From Methanobacterium sp. UBA44 (GTDB taxonomy: Archaea > Methanobacteriota > Methanobacteria > Methanobacteriales > Methanobacteriaceae), in the NCBI GenBank assembly GCA_002494885.1, contig DACV01000006.1, forward strand, positions 1 through 64,000: 64,000 bases of DNA. The letters run 5' to 3'. A program made the position numbers and the translations under genes. Each line of letters begins with the position of its first letter. The stretch's first letter is position 1. Below the pieces are notes generated by a model that was not told the origin of the DNA, ran no database searches, and saw only the letters and a list, made by a program, of their open reading frames with translations. This document shows positions 54,033-63,818 of the stretch, piece by piece.

Positions 54033-55180
54033 CATGTGTTCCACATTGCATCTTCAAGAAGGCCAATTTCACATTGAAGATCGATTATATTGGTTCTACC
54101 CTTTCCACGTCCTCTTGAAATTGTTTTGGTGGAGATTAAGCCCAGCATTTCCAGTTCATTTATAAAGTCAAATATTCTTCTATAGGAAACTGAATCTCCC
54201 TTCGAAAATTCCTTGTAAACTTCATAAAGCCTTCCTGATGTTATTTCCTCTTTTCGCTTTGTAAGATAAAGCAGAGACTCTAAAACTTTCTGCTGCTGGC
54301 TTGGTAACGTCATTATAATATCTGTAACTTTATTATGCTCAATAAAATCCTTTGCTTCCCTTACATACTCTTCATATACAATATCTGAGCTTTTTTCATC
54401 TGCAAGCTCTCCTGAAGTTCTTAGAAGATCCAGAGCATATCTTGCATCACCCTCTTCTTTAGCCGCAAGAGCTGCGCAAAGTGGAATAACATCATCATCT
54501 AAAGTATCTTCTCTAAAGGATAGTTCAGCACGCTCTTTTAAGATATCTACAAGTTGCTGCGCATTATATGGTGGGAAAACAATTTCTCGATCCCTTAAAC
54601 TGCTTTTTACACGGGGCTTTATGAATTTTTTAAATTCAACGTAGTTACTTATTGATGCTATTGCAACATTATCCGTTCTTGTAAGTGTGTAAAGAAGACC
54701 GTCACCATCATTTTTTAACAATATATCAATTTCATCAAGAAGAATAATTAAAATAAGGTCCTTTCCAAACACGTTCTTTTTAAAGAGATTTCTAAATGAA
54801 TGAATAACTTCTGCCTTGGTCCATCCTCTGTAAGGAACATTTTGGCCTAGTTGCTGGCATAAATGAGCTATAACTTGATATTCGGTTGTATAATCTGTAC
54901 ATCTTACATATTCAACCCTTACATTTACATTTTTCTCCTTTGCAACCTGTAAAAGCTGTTTTTTTGCAAGTTTTGCCACTGCTGTCTTTCCTGTCCCTGT
55001 TTTACCATATATGGTAACGTCTGGAGGAGTTACATTTCTTAAAGCCTCAATCCAGTATTTCGCTACAGATCTGATCTGTTCTTCCCTGTGAGGTAATTTA
55101 TCAGGCAAGAACCGATGATCCAGATATTTTTTATATTTAAAAACAGTATTTTTCTCACCAAGTTCCTCGAAAATATTCAT
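54032..55180 (-). CDS. cdc6: Orc1/Cdc6 replication initiator
   Basis: 382 residues of archaeal Orc1/Cdc6: AAA+ Walker A GKTGTGKTAVA (about 59-69), Walker B IILLDEIDIL (about 144-153), sensor region VAIASISN, and a C-terminal winged helix (about 300-380) ending with TISRGRGKGRT. It would bind origin repeats and load MCM. The gene is transcribed away from about 2.6 kb of gene-poor DNA that carries TTTACACTTGAAA repeats, the expected autogenous origin. Confidence 0.96.
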   Translation of the reverse strand: MNIFEELGEKNTVFKYKKYLDHRFLPDKLPHREEQIRSVAKYWIEALRNVTPPDVTIYGKTGTGKTAVAKLAKKQLLQVAKEKNVNVRVEYVRCTDYTTEYQVIAHLCQQLGQNVPYRGWTKAEVIHSFRNLFKKNVFGKDLILIILLDEIDILLKNDGDGLLYTLTRTDNVAIASISNYVEFKKFIKPRVKSSLRDREIVFPPYNAQQLVDILKERAELSFREDTLDDDVIPLCAALAAKEEGDARYALDLLRTSGELADEKSSDIVYEEYVREAKDFIEHNKVTDIIMTLPSQQQKVLESLLYLTKRKEEITSGRLYEVYKEFSKGDSVSYRRIFDFINELEMLGLISTKTISRGRGKGRTNIIDLQCEIGLLEDAMWNT

Positions 55181-55256
55181 TTTAAATCACTCATTCTGTT
55201 AAAAGAAGCTGATAATTAGTAATTAGTTAAGCTTCACAATTTTAAGAGTTTAGATT

Positions 55257-55866
55257 TTTACACTTGAAATCTTTCTCCAATCTATTAGATTGTCTTTCAA
55301 CAATATAAATGTTCAAACAGAGAGGTGTATTTCAAGTGTAAAAATAATAATTTTTATTTTTTAAGTAATATATTTTAGGAGATAATAGACATGTATTTCA
55401 AGTGTAAACATCACAGCATGAATCATTTTTTTATTTTATTTAAAGAGACATGTATTTCAAGTGTAAAGAAAAATTAAAACATTTTTATTTGATATCGTGT
55501 ACTATAAAAAATTATAACATTGGAGCTGCATTATAGATAATTAACTAAAATGCGTTAATACGTTAAATAATCTATATAAAGATTTATTATTTTAAACCAC
55601 CTTATATGAGGCTTTAAAAATTGGTTTTTCTTCAGTTTTTAATTTTTGAAAGTCTATCAATATTTTTTTTAAATTAAAATATTTAGACATGTATTTCAAG
55701 TGTAAAACCGAAAATATATCATTGTAAGTGTTAGCTTTCAATTAAATTTGATTAATAATTTCATTTCGGATTCTGACATATATTTCAAGTATAAATTTAA
55801 TTCTAAAAACTCATATAGAATTAATCAGTATAGCTTAATGTATATGAGGTATATTTCAAGTGTAAA
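55257..55866. repeat. Left cluster of origin recognition boxes
   Basis: Seven copies of the 13-mer. One is in the TTTACACTTGAAA orientation at 55257-55269. Six are in the opposite orientation (TTTCAAGTGTAAA): 55330-55342, 55396-55408, 55455-55467, 55694-55706, 55783-55795 (one change, GTATAAA) and 55854-55866. Several share a flanking (TG/AT)TA, giving TGTATTTCAAGTGTAAA, so the recognised site is probably longer than 13 bp. A weaker copy is at 56400-56412. Confidence 0.9.
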
Positions 55867-56485
55867 TAGAATTTATAAAATAGTTCATGATCATTTTCCT
55901 GTTGGTATGAACTTCTAATATTCTATATATAAACTAGAATATTTAATTGATTTTTATAATAAATACATATATTCCATTTAAAAGTCCAAAAAGTTTATTT
56001 GAAATATTATCAATTCCATTTTTTGATTTTAATTAGTGGACATCTAATTGATCATAATATAAAAATATACTTAAAATAGGTTTTAATCACATAACATTTC
56101 AAATGTATTTAAAAGAATAAAATAGAATATAAAATAATTAAATCTATAAATTAAGAGTATATTTTTTGATAAATGGCATAAATAATGATTTAAAACTTTA
56201 TTTTCATTAAAATAGCCTTATATAAAGAAATAACTTGATATAATGGTTATTTTATAATTTGCATTTGCTGCTCTTTAAAAACAAGATTAAATTAGATAAT
56301 GATTTGACTTCAGCCAATATTTGTCCTAAAATTTATCATAATAATCTTTATTCTCTTCAAAAATCCTAACGAGTTTTTAGATCTTTAGCTTGAGTACGTT
56401 TTCAAGTGTATTAAACAAAAATAATACTGGTTAAATTAGTTGGTTCTGGAGCATAATAAAGATAAATACTGATTATAAACATTTT

Positions 56486-56504
56486 ATTTGTCTATTAGAC
56501 AAAT
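56486..56504. promoter_or_regulatory. Perfect 9-bp inverted repeat inside the origin region
   Basis: ATTTGTCTATTAGACAAAT is a perfect palindrome around one central T, unlike the origin boxes. It ends 6 bp before an ATG. It resembles an operator for a dimeric repressor (TetR- or MarR-like size). The function is unknown. Confidence 0.4.
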
Positions 56505-56510
56505 ATCCAC

Positions 56511-56609
56511 ATGAAAAATCATAAAAACTTAAAGCCTCCTGAAGAGACTATTGAATTTATGAATGAAAATTTTCTGCCATACGATCTATTGTGTAAAAAT
56601 ATATGTTAA
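56511..56609 (+). CDS. 32-residue open frame, possible gene remnant
   Basis: ATG frame starting MKNHKNLKPPEETIEFMNE and ending LLCKNIC, directly after the palindrome at 56486-56504. The composition is protein-like rather than random AT translation, but there is no Shine-Dalgarno and no match I can name. It could be the head of a gene otherwise lost, or a small regulated peptide. Confidence 0.25.
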   Translation: MKNHKNLKPPEETIEFMNENFLPYDLLCKNIC

Positions 56610-57573
56610 TTTGAATTAAATTTTATTGAATATTTAAAAATAATCATATTACCAATATTTAAGCTAAATTTTTGTATTTTTTGTGTTAAGGAATAACTAA
56701 TATTAAGAATTGACTTAAAAATCAGGTTGAAGGATAAATTATAGTTAGATACTTATTTTTTTGATTATGTTTTATTCATTAATGGATTAGGGTTGAAGTC
56801 TTATAACTCTTTTAAACAGGTTATATTTTTTAAGTAAAGTTTAATTACTCATGTTCTTCACCATAATTTTGATTAGTAAATGATGATATTATAAAAATTT
56901 ATGATTAATTTCAGATATTTATTCAACTGTTTGAAACCAGGTTTAGATATATAAATTGAACTTTATGTCACTCTAAGGAAAAATAGGATCCATGATGAAA
57001 CAATTAATTTTTTTCCTAATATTTATCCAAATAGAGCTAATAAATATTTTATAAATATAAAAAATAGTTCGAACTGTTTTGTTTTTAGTGGATTAATTGT
57101 CACTGGTCCTTATTTAATTAATTACTTCAATTTTAGTTAAAGTTGGTTAATATAATTTTTAAGAAAGTCATAAAGATCAAATTGATTTCTCCAGGCTGAA
57201 ATAGAATATAAGGAAATTTGCTACTTAGATAATGTTATTAATTACAAAATATCGATTTAATAGAATTAATTGACTTAAATGTTTATTCGACTTATGCAGC
57301 TTTAAATTGAGAGATTTGGGAATTTTATTGGTTCATGTTAATCCTTTAAATTAGTGTATATGAAACCCTTTTATTTTAAATTATTGTTTATATTAAATCA
57401 AAATGATCTTTATATGAATAAAAAAGCTATTATATACAAATAATTCAAATTTTATTCGTTTAAATTAAGTTATATGGAAAATAATTCCTTTAAATAGTTG
57501 TTTAATCTATTAAAACGAATATGTTAGAAAGTATTCTCTAGAAAAAAATAAATTTCACGATTTGATTTTATTT

Positions 57574-57642
57574 TTTACACTTGAAATGGATGTCTAATTG
57601 TAAAAAACTTAATTTATGAAAATATTTTTTTTACACTTGAAG
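57574..57642. repeat. Right cluster of origin recognition boxes
   Basis: TTTACACTTGAAA at 57574-57586 and TTTACACTTGAAG at 57630-57642, both opposite in orientation to most of the left cluster, so the two clusters face each other across the interior. A further variant TTTACAGTTGAAA at 57873-57885 lies inside the next gene. Confidence 0.85.
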
Positions 57643-57766
57643 TGTACCTCTCAAATACTCAAAAAAAATAAAAGATTAAAATAGGCCTAAATAATTAAAT
57701 AAGGACAAATATGTTTTATAATAATATAAACATATAAATATTTACTGGAATTATAAAACAAAGAGT

Positions 57767-58255
57767 TTATACGTACATATTATCCTGTTGAACATTTCTG
57801 TCCTCTTCATCCATTACTCCAAATTTCTTCTGTATTTTCCAGATCCCCTGAAGTTTTGCCCTGAAAATTTTTTTTACAGTTGAAATCAATCTGTCCTTGC
57901 TTAAGCCATCTTCGTATATTTCTTCTGTAATTACAAAACTCTGTAAAACGTTATTTGGATGCTCCAGCTGGAAATCAACAAACTGACCATTTAAAAGGAA
58001 TCTGAAATCCCATATAAATTTTTCTTTTTTATCATCAGGTAATTCTCTAATCTTAGATAGGTGTTCTGGACTTACATTAGTTGCACAGCCAATAATAATT
58101 AAATCATCTTTTCTTTTTGGCTGTATAACATCAAGAACATGACCTTCAGGGTAATTTATTATGAAATGGAAATTTGTATTATCATCTGCTACTTTCTGCC
58201 TGAAAAAACCTTCATCAGAAAGCCATTTTTGAACTTTATTTTCGATTTTTGACAT
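57767..58255 (-). CDS. DUF2299 protein
   Basis: About 162 residues, soluble, alpha/beta: KIENKVQKWLSDEGFFRQKV at the start, FHFIINYPEGHVLDVIQPK, then WDFRFLLNGQFVDFQLEHP and a Lys-rich end. This is the DUF2299 family, found in methanogens, function unknown. ATG 58255 with AGGTGTTAAAA in front is preferred to GTG at 58264. It flanks the origin opposite orc1/cdc6, a position that suggests a replication-linked role but does not show one. Confidence 0.8.
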   Translation of the reverse strand: MSKIENKVQKWLSDEGFFRQKVADDNTNFHFIINYPEGHVLDVIQPKRKDDLIIIGCATNVSPEHLSKIRELPDDKKEKFIWDFRFLLNGQFVDFQLEHPNNVLQSFVITEEIYEDGLSKDRLISTVKKIFRAKLQGIWKIQKKFGVMDEEDRNVQQDNMYV

Positions 58256-58386
58256 TTTTAACACCTAGTTAAATTTCAAGTCTATAATTTCTGATTTATT
58301 GTCATCTATAGTTAATATATTTACTTATATAGATTAAATAATTTTATTAAATAAATTTTCAGATAGAATAAATAAAAGTGAATTCC

Positions 58387-59319
58387 ATGGACCCTCAAAT
58401 AGACATCTTAATCATAATACTGACTGCAGTTATGCTGGATATTATATTTGGTGAATTACCAGCTAAAATACATCCTGTAGTCTGGATGGGGGAATTAATT
58501 GACTATTTTAAGGGTCATTTGATAAGATATAGAAATAAAATTTCTGGAATAACTTTAACCCTAATTCTTTTACTTATATTTACACTTGCAACATATGTCC
58601 TTCTCAAATGTTTAGTATTTAATTACATTATTTACATTTCAGTATCTGCAGTGATTCTATCAACCACATTTGCCATTAAAGTCCTATTTAGTGCTGCTGA
58701 AGGTATTAAAAAGGATTTAAATGATGATATAGATAAAGCGAGAAAGTCAATGTCATATCTTGTTAGTAGGAAAACAGATAAGCTTTCAGAAAGCGAAATA
58801 GTATCCGCAGCCATTGAAACTTTAACTGAAAACATCACAGACTCGGTAGTTGCTCCTCTATTCTATGCATTCATATTTTGGGTTCCAGGAGCAATTACAT
58901 ACAGGGTTATAAATACACTTGATGCTATGGTAGGTTATAAAACCCATGAAAACATTGAAATAGGATGGTTTCCTGCAAAGATAGACGATGTTCTAAACTA
59001 TATCCCGGCAAGGATTACAGGAATCCTGATAATAATTGCAGCAGCTCTTTTAAGGATGAACTGGAAAAATGCGTATAGAATCATGATGCGTGATGCTGGA
59101 AATCCTGAAAGTCCAAATTCAGGGTATCCCATGGCTGCATCTGCAGGCGCACTGGAAATAAAACTGAAAAAAATAGGTCATTATGAAATTGGTGATGATA
59201 AAGAAATTTTAAAGGCTGATAAGATTTCTGAAGCTTTGATTATTTCAAAGGTCACTGTTTTATTGTTTTTAATATTAGCATCGTTTTTTTATTTGTTGAT
59301 ATTATTTGTCCTGTTGTAG
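58387..59319 (+). CDS. cbiB: Adenosylcobinamide-phosphate synthase
   Basis: Membrane enzyme attaching aminopropanol phosphate to adenosylcobyrate in corrinoid synthesis. 310 residues with about five to six helices: LDIIFGELPAKIHPVVWMGELI near the N-terminus, ETLTENITDSVVAPLFYAF (about 140-160) and MRDAGNPESPNSGYPMAASAGAL (about 235-258). ATG 58387 is chosen with GTGA before it; GTG at 58378 is the alternative. Confidence 0.95.
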   Translation: MDPQIDILIIILTAVMLDIIFGELPAKIHPVVWMGELIDYFKGHLIRYRNKISGITLTLILLLIFTLATYVLLKCLVFNYIIYISVSAVILSTTFAIKVLFSAAEGIKKDLNDDIDKARKSMSYLVSRKTDKLSESEIVSAAIETLTENITDSVVAPLFYAFIFWVPGAITYRVINTLDAMVGYKTHENIEIGWFPAKIDDVLNYIPARITGILIIIAAALLRMNWKNAYRIMMRDAGNPESPNSGYPMAASAGALEIKLKKIGHYEIGDDKEILKADKISEALIISKVTVLLFLILASFFYLLILFVLL

Positions 59320-59611
59320 ATTAGGGCTAAAAATAACAATTTATTTACATAAAAATGAATATAAATATTGTATAATGAAAATAACCATTTTTATGGGCTT
59401 ATGATTTAAAAACTCTAAAAGAAAAATAATGTATTTTATTGTCTCTGAGTAACTAATAATATAAATTTAGTGATAATATTGAATATAGAGCATTATGAAT
59501 CATTTTTAGACTCATGGAAATATCAGGATTGAAAAAATAATAATTTAAACTTATGAATTTTTAGTGGCTCTAAAAGGGTTAAAAATTAAGGAAATTTAAG
59601 GATGAAAGAAG
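59320..59611. other. Intergenic region between cbiB and the small acidic gene
   Basis: About 290 bp, AT-rich, without a supported gene. It ends with AAGGATGAAAGAAG before the next ATG. Confidence 0.4.
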
Positions 59612-59818
59612 ATGAAATTTACAGATGAGGAATATAACAAAATAATGGAATCAAGGGAATTCAACGAGTGGGAAGATTCGATAAAAAGACTCATAGATTA
59701 TATTGTTGATGTAATTGATGAAAAAATCCCTGATGATGAAAGAGAAGATATTTCGGAAGAAATTATTATTAATATGTTTATTTGCAGTCTTAACCTGCGG
59801 GATGGAATTAAAGAATAA
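59612..59818 (+). CDS. Small acidic helical protein
   Basis: 68 residues, highly acidic (SEEIIINMF, DEKIPDDEREDISE), predicted all-helical, no membrane segment or metal motif. Translation is supported by AAGGATGAAAGAAG before the ATG. No family is recognised; it stands between cbiB and cbiG. Confidence 0.6.
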   Translation: MKFTDEEYNKIMESREFNEWEDSIKRLIDYIVDVIDEKIPDDEREDISEEIIINMFICSLNLRDGIKE

Positions 59819-60015
59819 CATTATAACATCCAAATAAGTGAAAGTAACCTATTTTTTTATACTGAATATTTTTCACCCCCTCTTAACCGTAAAAAACTTC
59901 TTTAATTCTAATTATGATAAATATTTTTATTAACATTATCATTAGAAATCAAAAATTTTTAATTATTAGATTCTACATAGGATATTTATCTATAAAGTAA
60001 ATTGGAGATTATTCT

Positions 60016-61008
60016 TTGAAAATAGTCATAATTACAATAACTGATGATGCACAGAGACTTGCATCCGTGCTTGCAAATAATTTAGAATCGGATCCAACTG
60101 TTATAGCAGTAAATGTTTTCCATAGAAATGTTAAGAGTACTTTAGAGATGGCTTTTAAAGAATTTGACTGTATAATTTGTATTATGGCTTCAGGAATTGT
60201 TGTCAGGAATATATGCAGTCTGATTAAGAGCAAATTGGAGGATCCAGCAGTAATTGTAATTGATGATGCTGGAAAGCATGTAATAAGTCTTATTTCTGGC
60301 CATTTCGGCGGTGCAAACAGTATGGCTGTTAAGGTTGCAGAAATTATAGGTGCAGAACCGGTTATAACTACAGCAACTGACGTTCACAATAAAATAGGGA
60401 TAGACACCATTGCAGGTAAATATTTTCTACACATCGATGATACTCAAAAAATAAAAGCCATAAACAGTGCTGTTTTAGGGGATAAAAAACCTAATCTTTA
60501 TATTCCGAAGGGATTTGAATTTATTTTAAATGATTCATTGATTAAAGATTCATACAATCTATACAGTTCCATTAACGATGATTTTAAGGCAGTATCTGAA
60601 GCCAATGAAATTATTTTAAGACCAAAGAAATTAGTTGTTGGTATAGGCGCACGAAAGGGTATTTCACAGTCAACAATCCAAAAAACAATTGAAAAAATGG
60701 CTTATAAGCTTGATTTACCTGTTGAACGAATTGATACTCTTTCAACTGCCGAAATTAAAAAAGATGAAACAGGAATTATTGAAACTGCTTCAAAATTTAA
60801 TTTACCTTTAAAAATTATATCTATGGAAAAGATAAAGAATTTAAATGATTCACAATGCTCAGAATCTCCATTTGTAAGGAGAAAATTTGGCGTTTCAGGA
60901 ATATCTGAACCATCAGCACTCATAGCAGCAGGGGAAGATTCAAAATTAATATATAAAAAAACAGCCTTTAATGGAGTTACTATAGCATTAGCAGTTTCAT
61001 CTTACTGA
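60016..61008 (+). CDS. cbiG: Cobalt-precorrin-5A hydrolase
   Basis: Opens the lactone ring of cobalt-precorrin-5A in the anaerobic corrinoid route. 330 residues with the three CbiG parts: N-terminal domain (FKEFDCIICIMASGIVVRNI), middle domain (ISGHFGGANSMAVKVAEIIGAEPVITTATD, about 96-125) and C-terminal domain (VVGIGARKGIS, about 205; VSGISEPSALIAAG). Starts at TTG after TTGGAG. About 0.7 kb after cbiB, same strand. Confidence 0.95.
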   Translation: MKIVIITITDDAQRLASVLANNLESDPTVIAVNVFHRNVKSTLEMAFKEFDCIICIMASGIVVRNICSLIKSKLEDPAVIVIDDAGKHVISLISGHFGGANSMAVKVAEIIGAEPVITTATDVHNKIGIDTIAGKYFLHIDDTQKIKAINSAVLGDKKPNLYIPKGFEFILNDSLIKDSYNLYSSINDDFKAVSEANEIILRPKKLVVGIGARKGISQSTIQKTIEKMAYKLDLPVERIDTLSTAEIKKDETGIIETASKFNLPLKIISMEKIKNLNDSQCSESPFVRRKFGVSGISEPSALIAAGEDSKLIYKKTAFNGVTIALAVSSY

Positions 61009-61148
61009 TCCTTAAATTAAAATAACATATACATATTAAAAGAGATAATATAATAGTTAAAAACAAAATGTTTTTTATTCATCAAATATAAAGGATAATA
61101 GTTAGACTATTTTATAAATTATTTTATTGAATTTATGGAGGCTATATT

Positions 61149-61397
61149 ATGAGTGAAGATGCATTTGATCGTGTTAATCAAATATTACAGCATATAATGG
61201 AAGATACAAGTGTTCCAAGGAATATTAGAAGGGCAGCAGAAGAATCTAAGGATATATTGGCTAAGGAAGATGAAGATCCTACTGTACGTGCAAGTACTGT
61301 GATTTCAATTCTCGATGAAATAAGTAACGATCCTAATATCCCTATTCATGCCAGAACTCTTATTTGGAATATTTTAAGCGAATTAGAGTCTATTTAA
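61149..61397 (+). CDS. UPF0147 family protein
   Basis: 82 residues, acidic and helical: VNQILQHIMEDTSVPRNIRRAAEESKDIL and VRASTVISILDEISNDPNIPIHARTLIW. This is the archaeal UPF0147 family, small helical proteins without a proven function. ATG follows TTATGGAGGC at good spacing. Confidence 0.9.
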   Translation: MSEDAFDRVNQILQHIMEDTSVPRNIRRAAEESKDILAKEDEDPTVRASTVISILDEISNDPNIPIHARTLIWNILSELESI

Positions 61398-61558
61398 GGC
61401 TAAGTTAATTTTAAAGTATACACCAATTTAACTAATTTCGATTAATATCAGCATATGGATAAATAAAAATTATTTAAGCCGATAATTAATCTTTTTTTGA
61501 ATTTAACTTTTAAAGATATTTTAGGATAATGAAGATGAATTTAAAAACAATTAAAATC

Positions 61559-62146
61559 TTAATCTGTTAAATCCAGAATACTGGCTACAAACTGAGTTTT
61601 AGCTATATCCTCGATAAACTCTGCCATAGTAATGGCTTCATCCAGATTCATACCAGCGGCAACGATTCCATGGTTTTTTAAAACCACCATATCTTCATTT
61701 TTCATCACTTCTGCAGTATTCTCAGCAAGTTCCCTGCTTCCAGGCTTTGAATACTTTACTGATGGAATAAAAGCTTTTTTAATTTCTCCAAAGCCTTCTA
61801 ACCATTTTAATGGTTTATTAGACATTGAAAAACCCGTAGAATAAGGAGGATGTCCATGAACGATTCCATTTATGTCGTCTCTATTTTTATAAACCTCTAA
61901 ATGTAGAAGAGTTTCTGATGATGGCCTTTGGTTTCCTTCCAAAACGTTTCCATCGAGATCAATAATTATAACATCTTCCTCGGCTACATTTTTTTTGGCA
62001 ACACCGCTTCTTGTGATGGCCACCTTTTGAAGACCATTTTCCTCAAATCTGGCACTTATGTTCCCTGATTTACCAGGTGCAAGATTTTTATTGTAGATGT
62101 AATGAGAAACCCTGATAATTTCCTTTATAATTTCTTTTTTATCCAT
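61559..62146 (-). CDS. fucA: Class II aldolase (L-fuculose-phosphate aldolase type)
   Basis: 195 residues of the class II aldolase/adducin family: GNISARFEENG, SSETLLHLEVY (catalytic Glu region), the zinc ligands in HGHPPYSTGF (about 95-97) and KNHGIVAAG (about 156). In methanogens the homologue is proposed to supply lactaldehyde for coenzyme F420. Substrate cannot be read from the sequence. Same strand as the PolD subunit upstream, gap about 30 bp. Confidence 0.87.
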   Translation of the reverse strand: MDKKEIIKEIIRVSHYIYNKNLAPGKSGNISARFEENGLQKVAITRSGVAKKNVAEEDVIIIDLDGNVLEGNQRPSSETLLHLEVYKNRDDINGIVHGHPPYSTGFSMSNKPLKWLEGFGEIKKAFIPSVKYSKPGSRELAENTAEVMKNEDMVVLKNHGIVAAGMNLDEAITMAEFIEDIAKTQFVASILDLTD

Positions 62147-62176
62147 TCAATTCCCCATATCAGTAATAATAAAAAA

Positions 62177-63679
62177 TTAGTTTGAGAATTTTAAAAGCTT
62201 AAAAGCACCTCTGTTTAGAACAGGAACTTCACCACATGTGGGCATGATGTTGTAGATCTTCTGGAACTCTGTTTGAGACTGGAATGTCCCTGAGTTAATC
62301 ATGTGAATACCTTTATGCTTTTTATAGGCATTGATATGCACATGACCAGTATGGAAAACATCTGGAATTTCTTCAATAACCAGGTGATCCTCAAATTCAG
62401 ATGCAAGGGGGGTTCTTTCCCCATAAACTGGAGCTAAATGCCTTTTTTCAAGTAATTCTTTCATAATCAGGTCAGATTCTTGATGGGAAAGTCCCTTTAC
62501 AGTCATGGCCAGATCATCAAAGCTTCTTCCGTGATATATTAAGGTATTTATTCCATCAAGGCTCACTATACTGGGATTACTTACAAATTCTACATTTTTA
62601 AGCTCATAGAGGGATTTAGCATATTCTTCAGATATGGCTGGCTGTGGTTCTGCTAAACGGGCTGCATCGTGATTTCCGGGGGCTATTATTATTTTAATGT
62701 CTTCCCTGATTTTTCCAAAAAGCCTCGCTGCTTCTTCATACTGCCCGTAGATGTTTTTTATAACGAGTTCTTTTTCCTGATGGGGATAAACTCCAATTCC
62801 ATCCACTACATCCCCTGCTACAACCAGATATTTAACGTCTTCAGCTATTTTAATCTGTTCATCATCTCCAAAATCAGTGTTTATCCAGTTAACGAATTTA
62901 TTAAAGGCATCACCTAAAAATGTGGAGCTTCCAATATGTACATCACTGATAAAAACGGCTGAAAAGTCCATGGGTTTTTCATCAATCCGCGGAACGCCAG
63001 GATGAATGAGATCGGATGCTATTACAAATTTTCCTTTTTTACTACCAGTAACTCCTATTACTTCATCTTTTACTATAAGTTCAGCCATTTCAAAGAGTTT
63101 ATGATTTTCATTATGTATTAATACGTTAACAGTACCGGTTTCATCTTCTAACTCTATGATTTTATGGTTATTTTTAGTGTTTATAATGTCATTTACCATC
63201 CCTATTATTTTAACAACATCTTCAGTCTTTCTTATCCTGTTAATAGGGCGATGATCCTTTAATTCTCCTCTTTTATCTAAAAATCCACTTAATTTTTCAA
63301 ATCTACTTTTGAAATAGGATGAAAAATCTTTAATTTCGCCACTTGTATATGATTTTTTACTTGTATCCTGAATAACATGGAAATCAAAGGGCCTTCCACT
63401 GGAAAATTTCTCTTGGGCATGTTTAGAAATTATCTCTGAAGTAATTAAATCATCAGAATTTCCATTATCAAGAATAATATCCTCTGGATCTCCTCCTTTT
63501 AAAAATTGATCCAATATCTCTTCAGTTAAAACAAAAATATCTTTATCTGAGTATGATAGTTCTTCAATAAGAGAATCTGTAAAGTTATTTGAATTTTCAT
63601 GGTTTTTTATACGTTCATATGCTTTATCGTTTACTAAGATATTTGCATTGGTGAACTTAACAATGATATCGTCGCTCAT
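62177..63679 (-). CDS. polB: DNA polymerase D small subunit (DP1)
   Basis: About 500 residues. An N-terminal region is followed by an OB-fold (VKIIGMVNDIINTKN, EDETGTVNVLIHN, about 155-190) and a calcineurin-like phosphoesterase core with ISDVHIGSSTFLG (about 243), AGDVVDGIG, APGNHDAAR (about 335) and HTGHVHINAY near the end. This subunit proofreads for the archaeal replicase PolD; the large subunit is not in the window. ATG 63679 with GGGGTAGTC before it is preferred to TTG at 63694. Confidence 0.95.
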   Translation of the reverse strand: MSDDIIVKFTNANILVNDKAYERIKNHENSNNFTDSLIEELSYSDKDIFVLTEEILDQFLKGGDPEDIILDNGNSDDLITSEIISKHAQEKFSSGRPFDFHVIQDTSKKSYTSGEIKDFSSYFKSRFEKLSGFLDKRGELKDHRPINRIRKTEDVVKIIGMVNDIINTKNNHKIIELEDETGTVNVLIHNENHKLFEMAELIVKDEVIGVTGSKKGKFVIASDLIHPGVPRIDEKPMDFSAVFISDVHIGSSTFLGDAFNKFVNWINTDFGDDEQIKIAEDVKYLVVAGDVVDGIGVYPHQEKELVIKNIYGQYEEAARLFGKIREDIKIIIAPGNHDAARLAEPQPAISEEYAKSLYELKNVEFVSNPSIVSLDGINTLIYHGRSFDDLAMTVKGLSHQESDLIMKELLEKRHLAPVYGERTPLASEFEDHLVIEEIPDVFHTGHVHINAYKKHKGIHMINSGTFQSQTEFQKIYNIMPTCGEVPVLNRGAFKLLKFSN

Positions 63680-63818
63680 GACTACCCCGTGCAAAGCTTT
63701 TTAATATATATTTATAACTATATTATAATAATAAATCTATTTTTTAATCAAAAAATTGAAATCAAGCAACAGTAAAAATTAATTAAAATACAAGTAATAC
63801 AATAATCAGGTGATAAAT

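Larger units (their letters stand above)
55181..57766. other. oriC: Probable chromosomal replication origin
   Basis: About 2.6 kb of very AT-rich DNA with no substantial gene, next to orc1/cdc6. At least nine copies of a 13-mer TTTACACTTGAAA or close variants occur at both ends with a 1.7-kb nearly repeat-free interior (56413-57573). In Methanothermobacter this 13-mer is the minimal origin recognition box bound by Cdc6-1. The interior may serve as the unwinding region. A small palindrome and a 32-codon frame lie at 56486-56609. Confidence 0.88.

Noticed and set aside
55257..57642. Repeats near cdc6 considered as a CRISPR array
   Set aside because: Spacing is irregular, orientation is mixed, the unit is 13 bp, and the word equals a known origin box.
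57873..57885. TTTACAGTTGAAA as a further origin box
   Set aside because: It carries one change in the core and lies in coding sequence of DUF2299. It may be chance.
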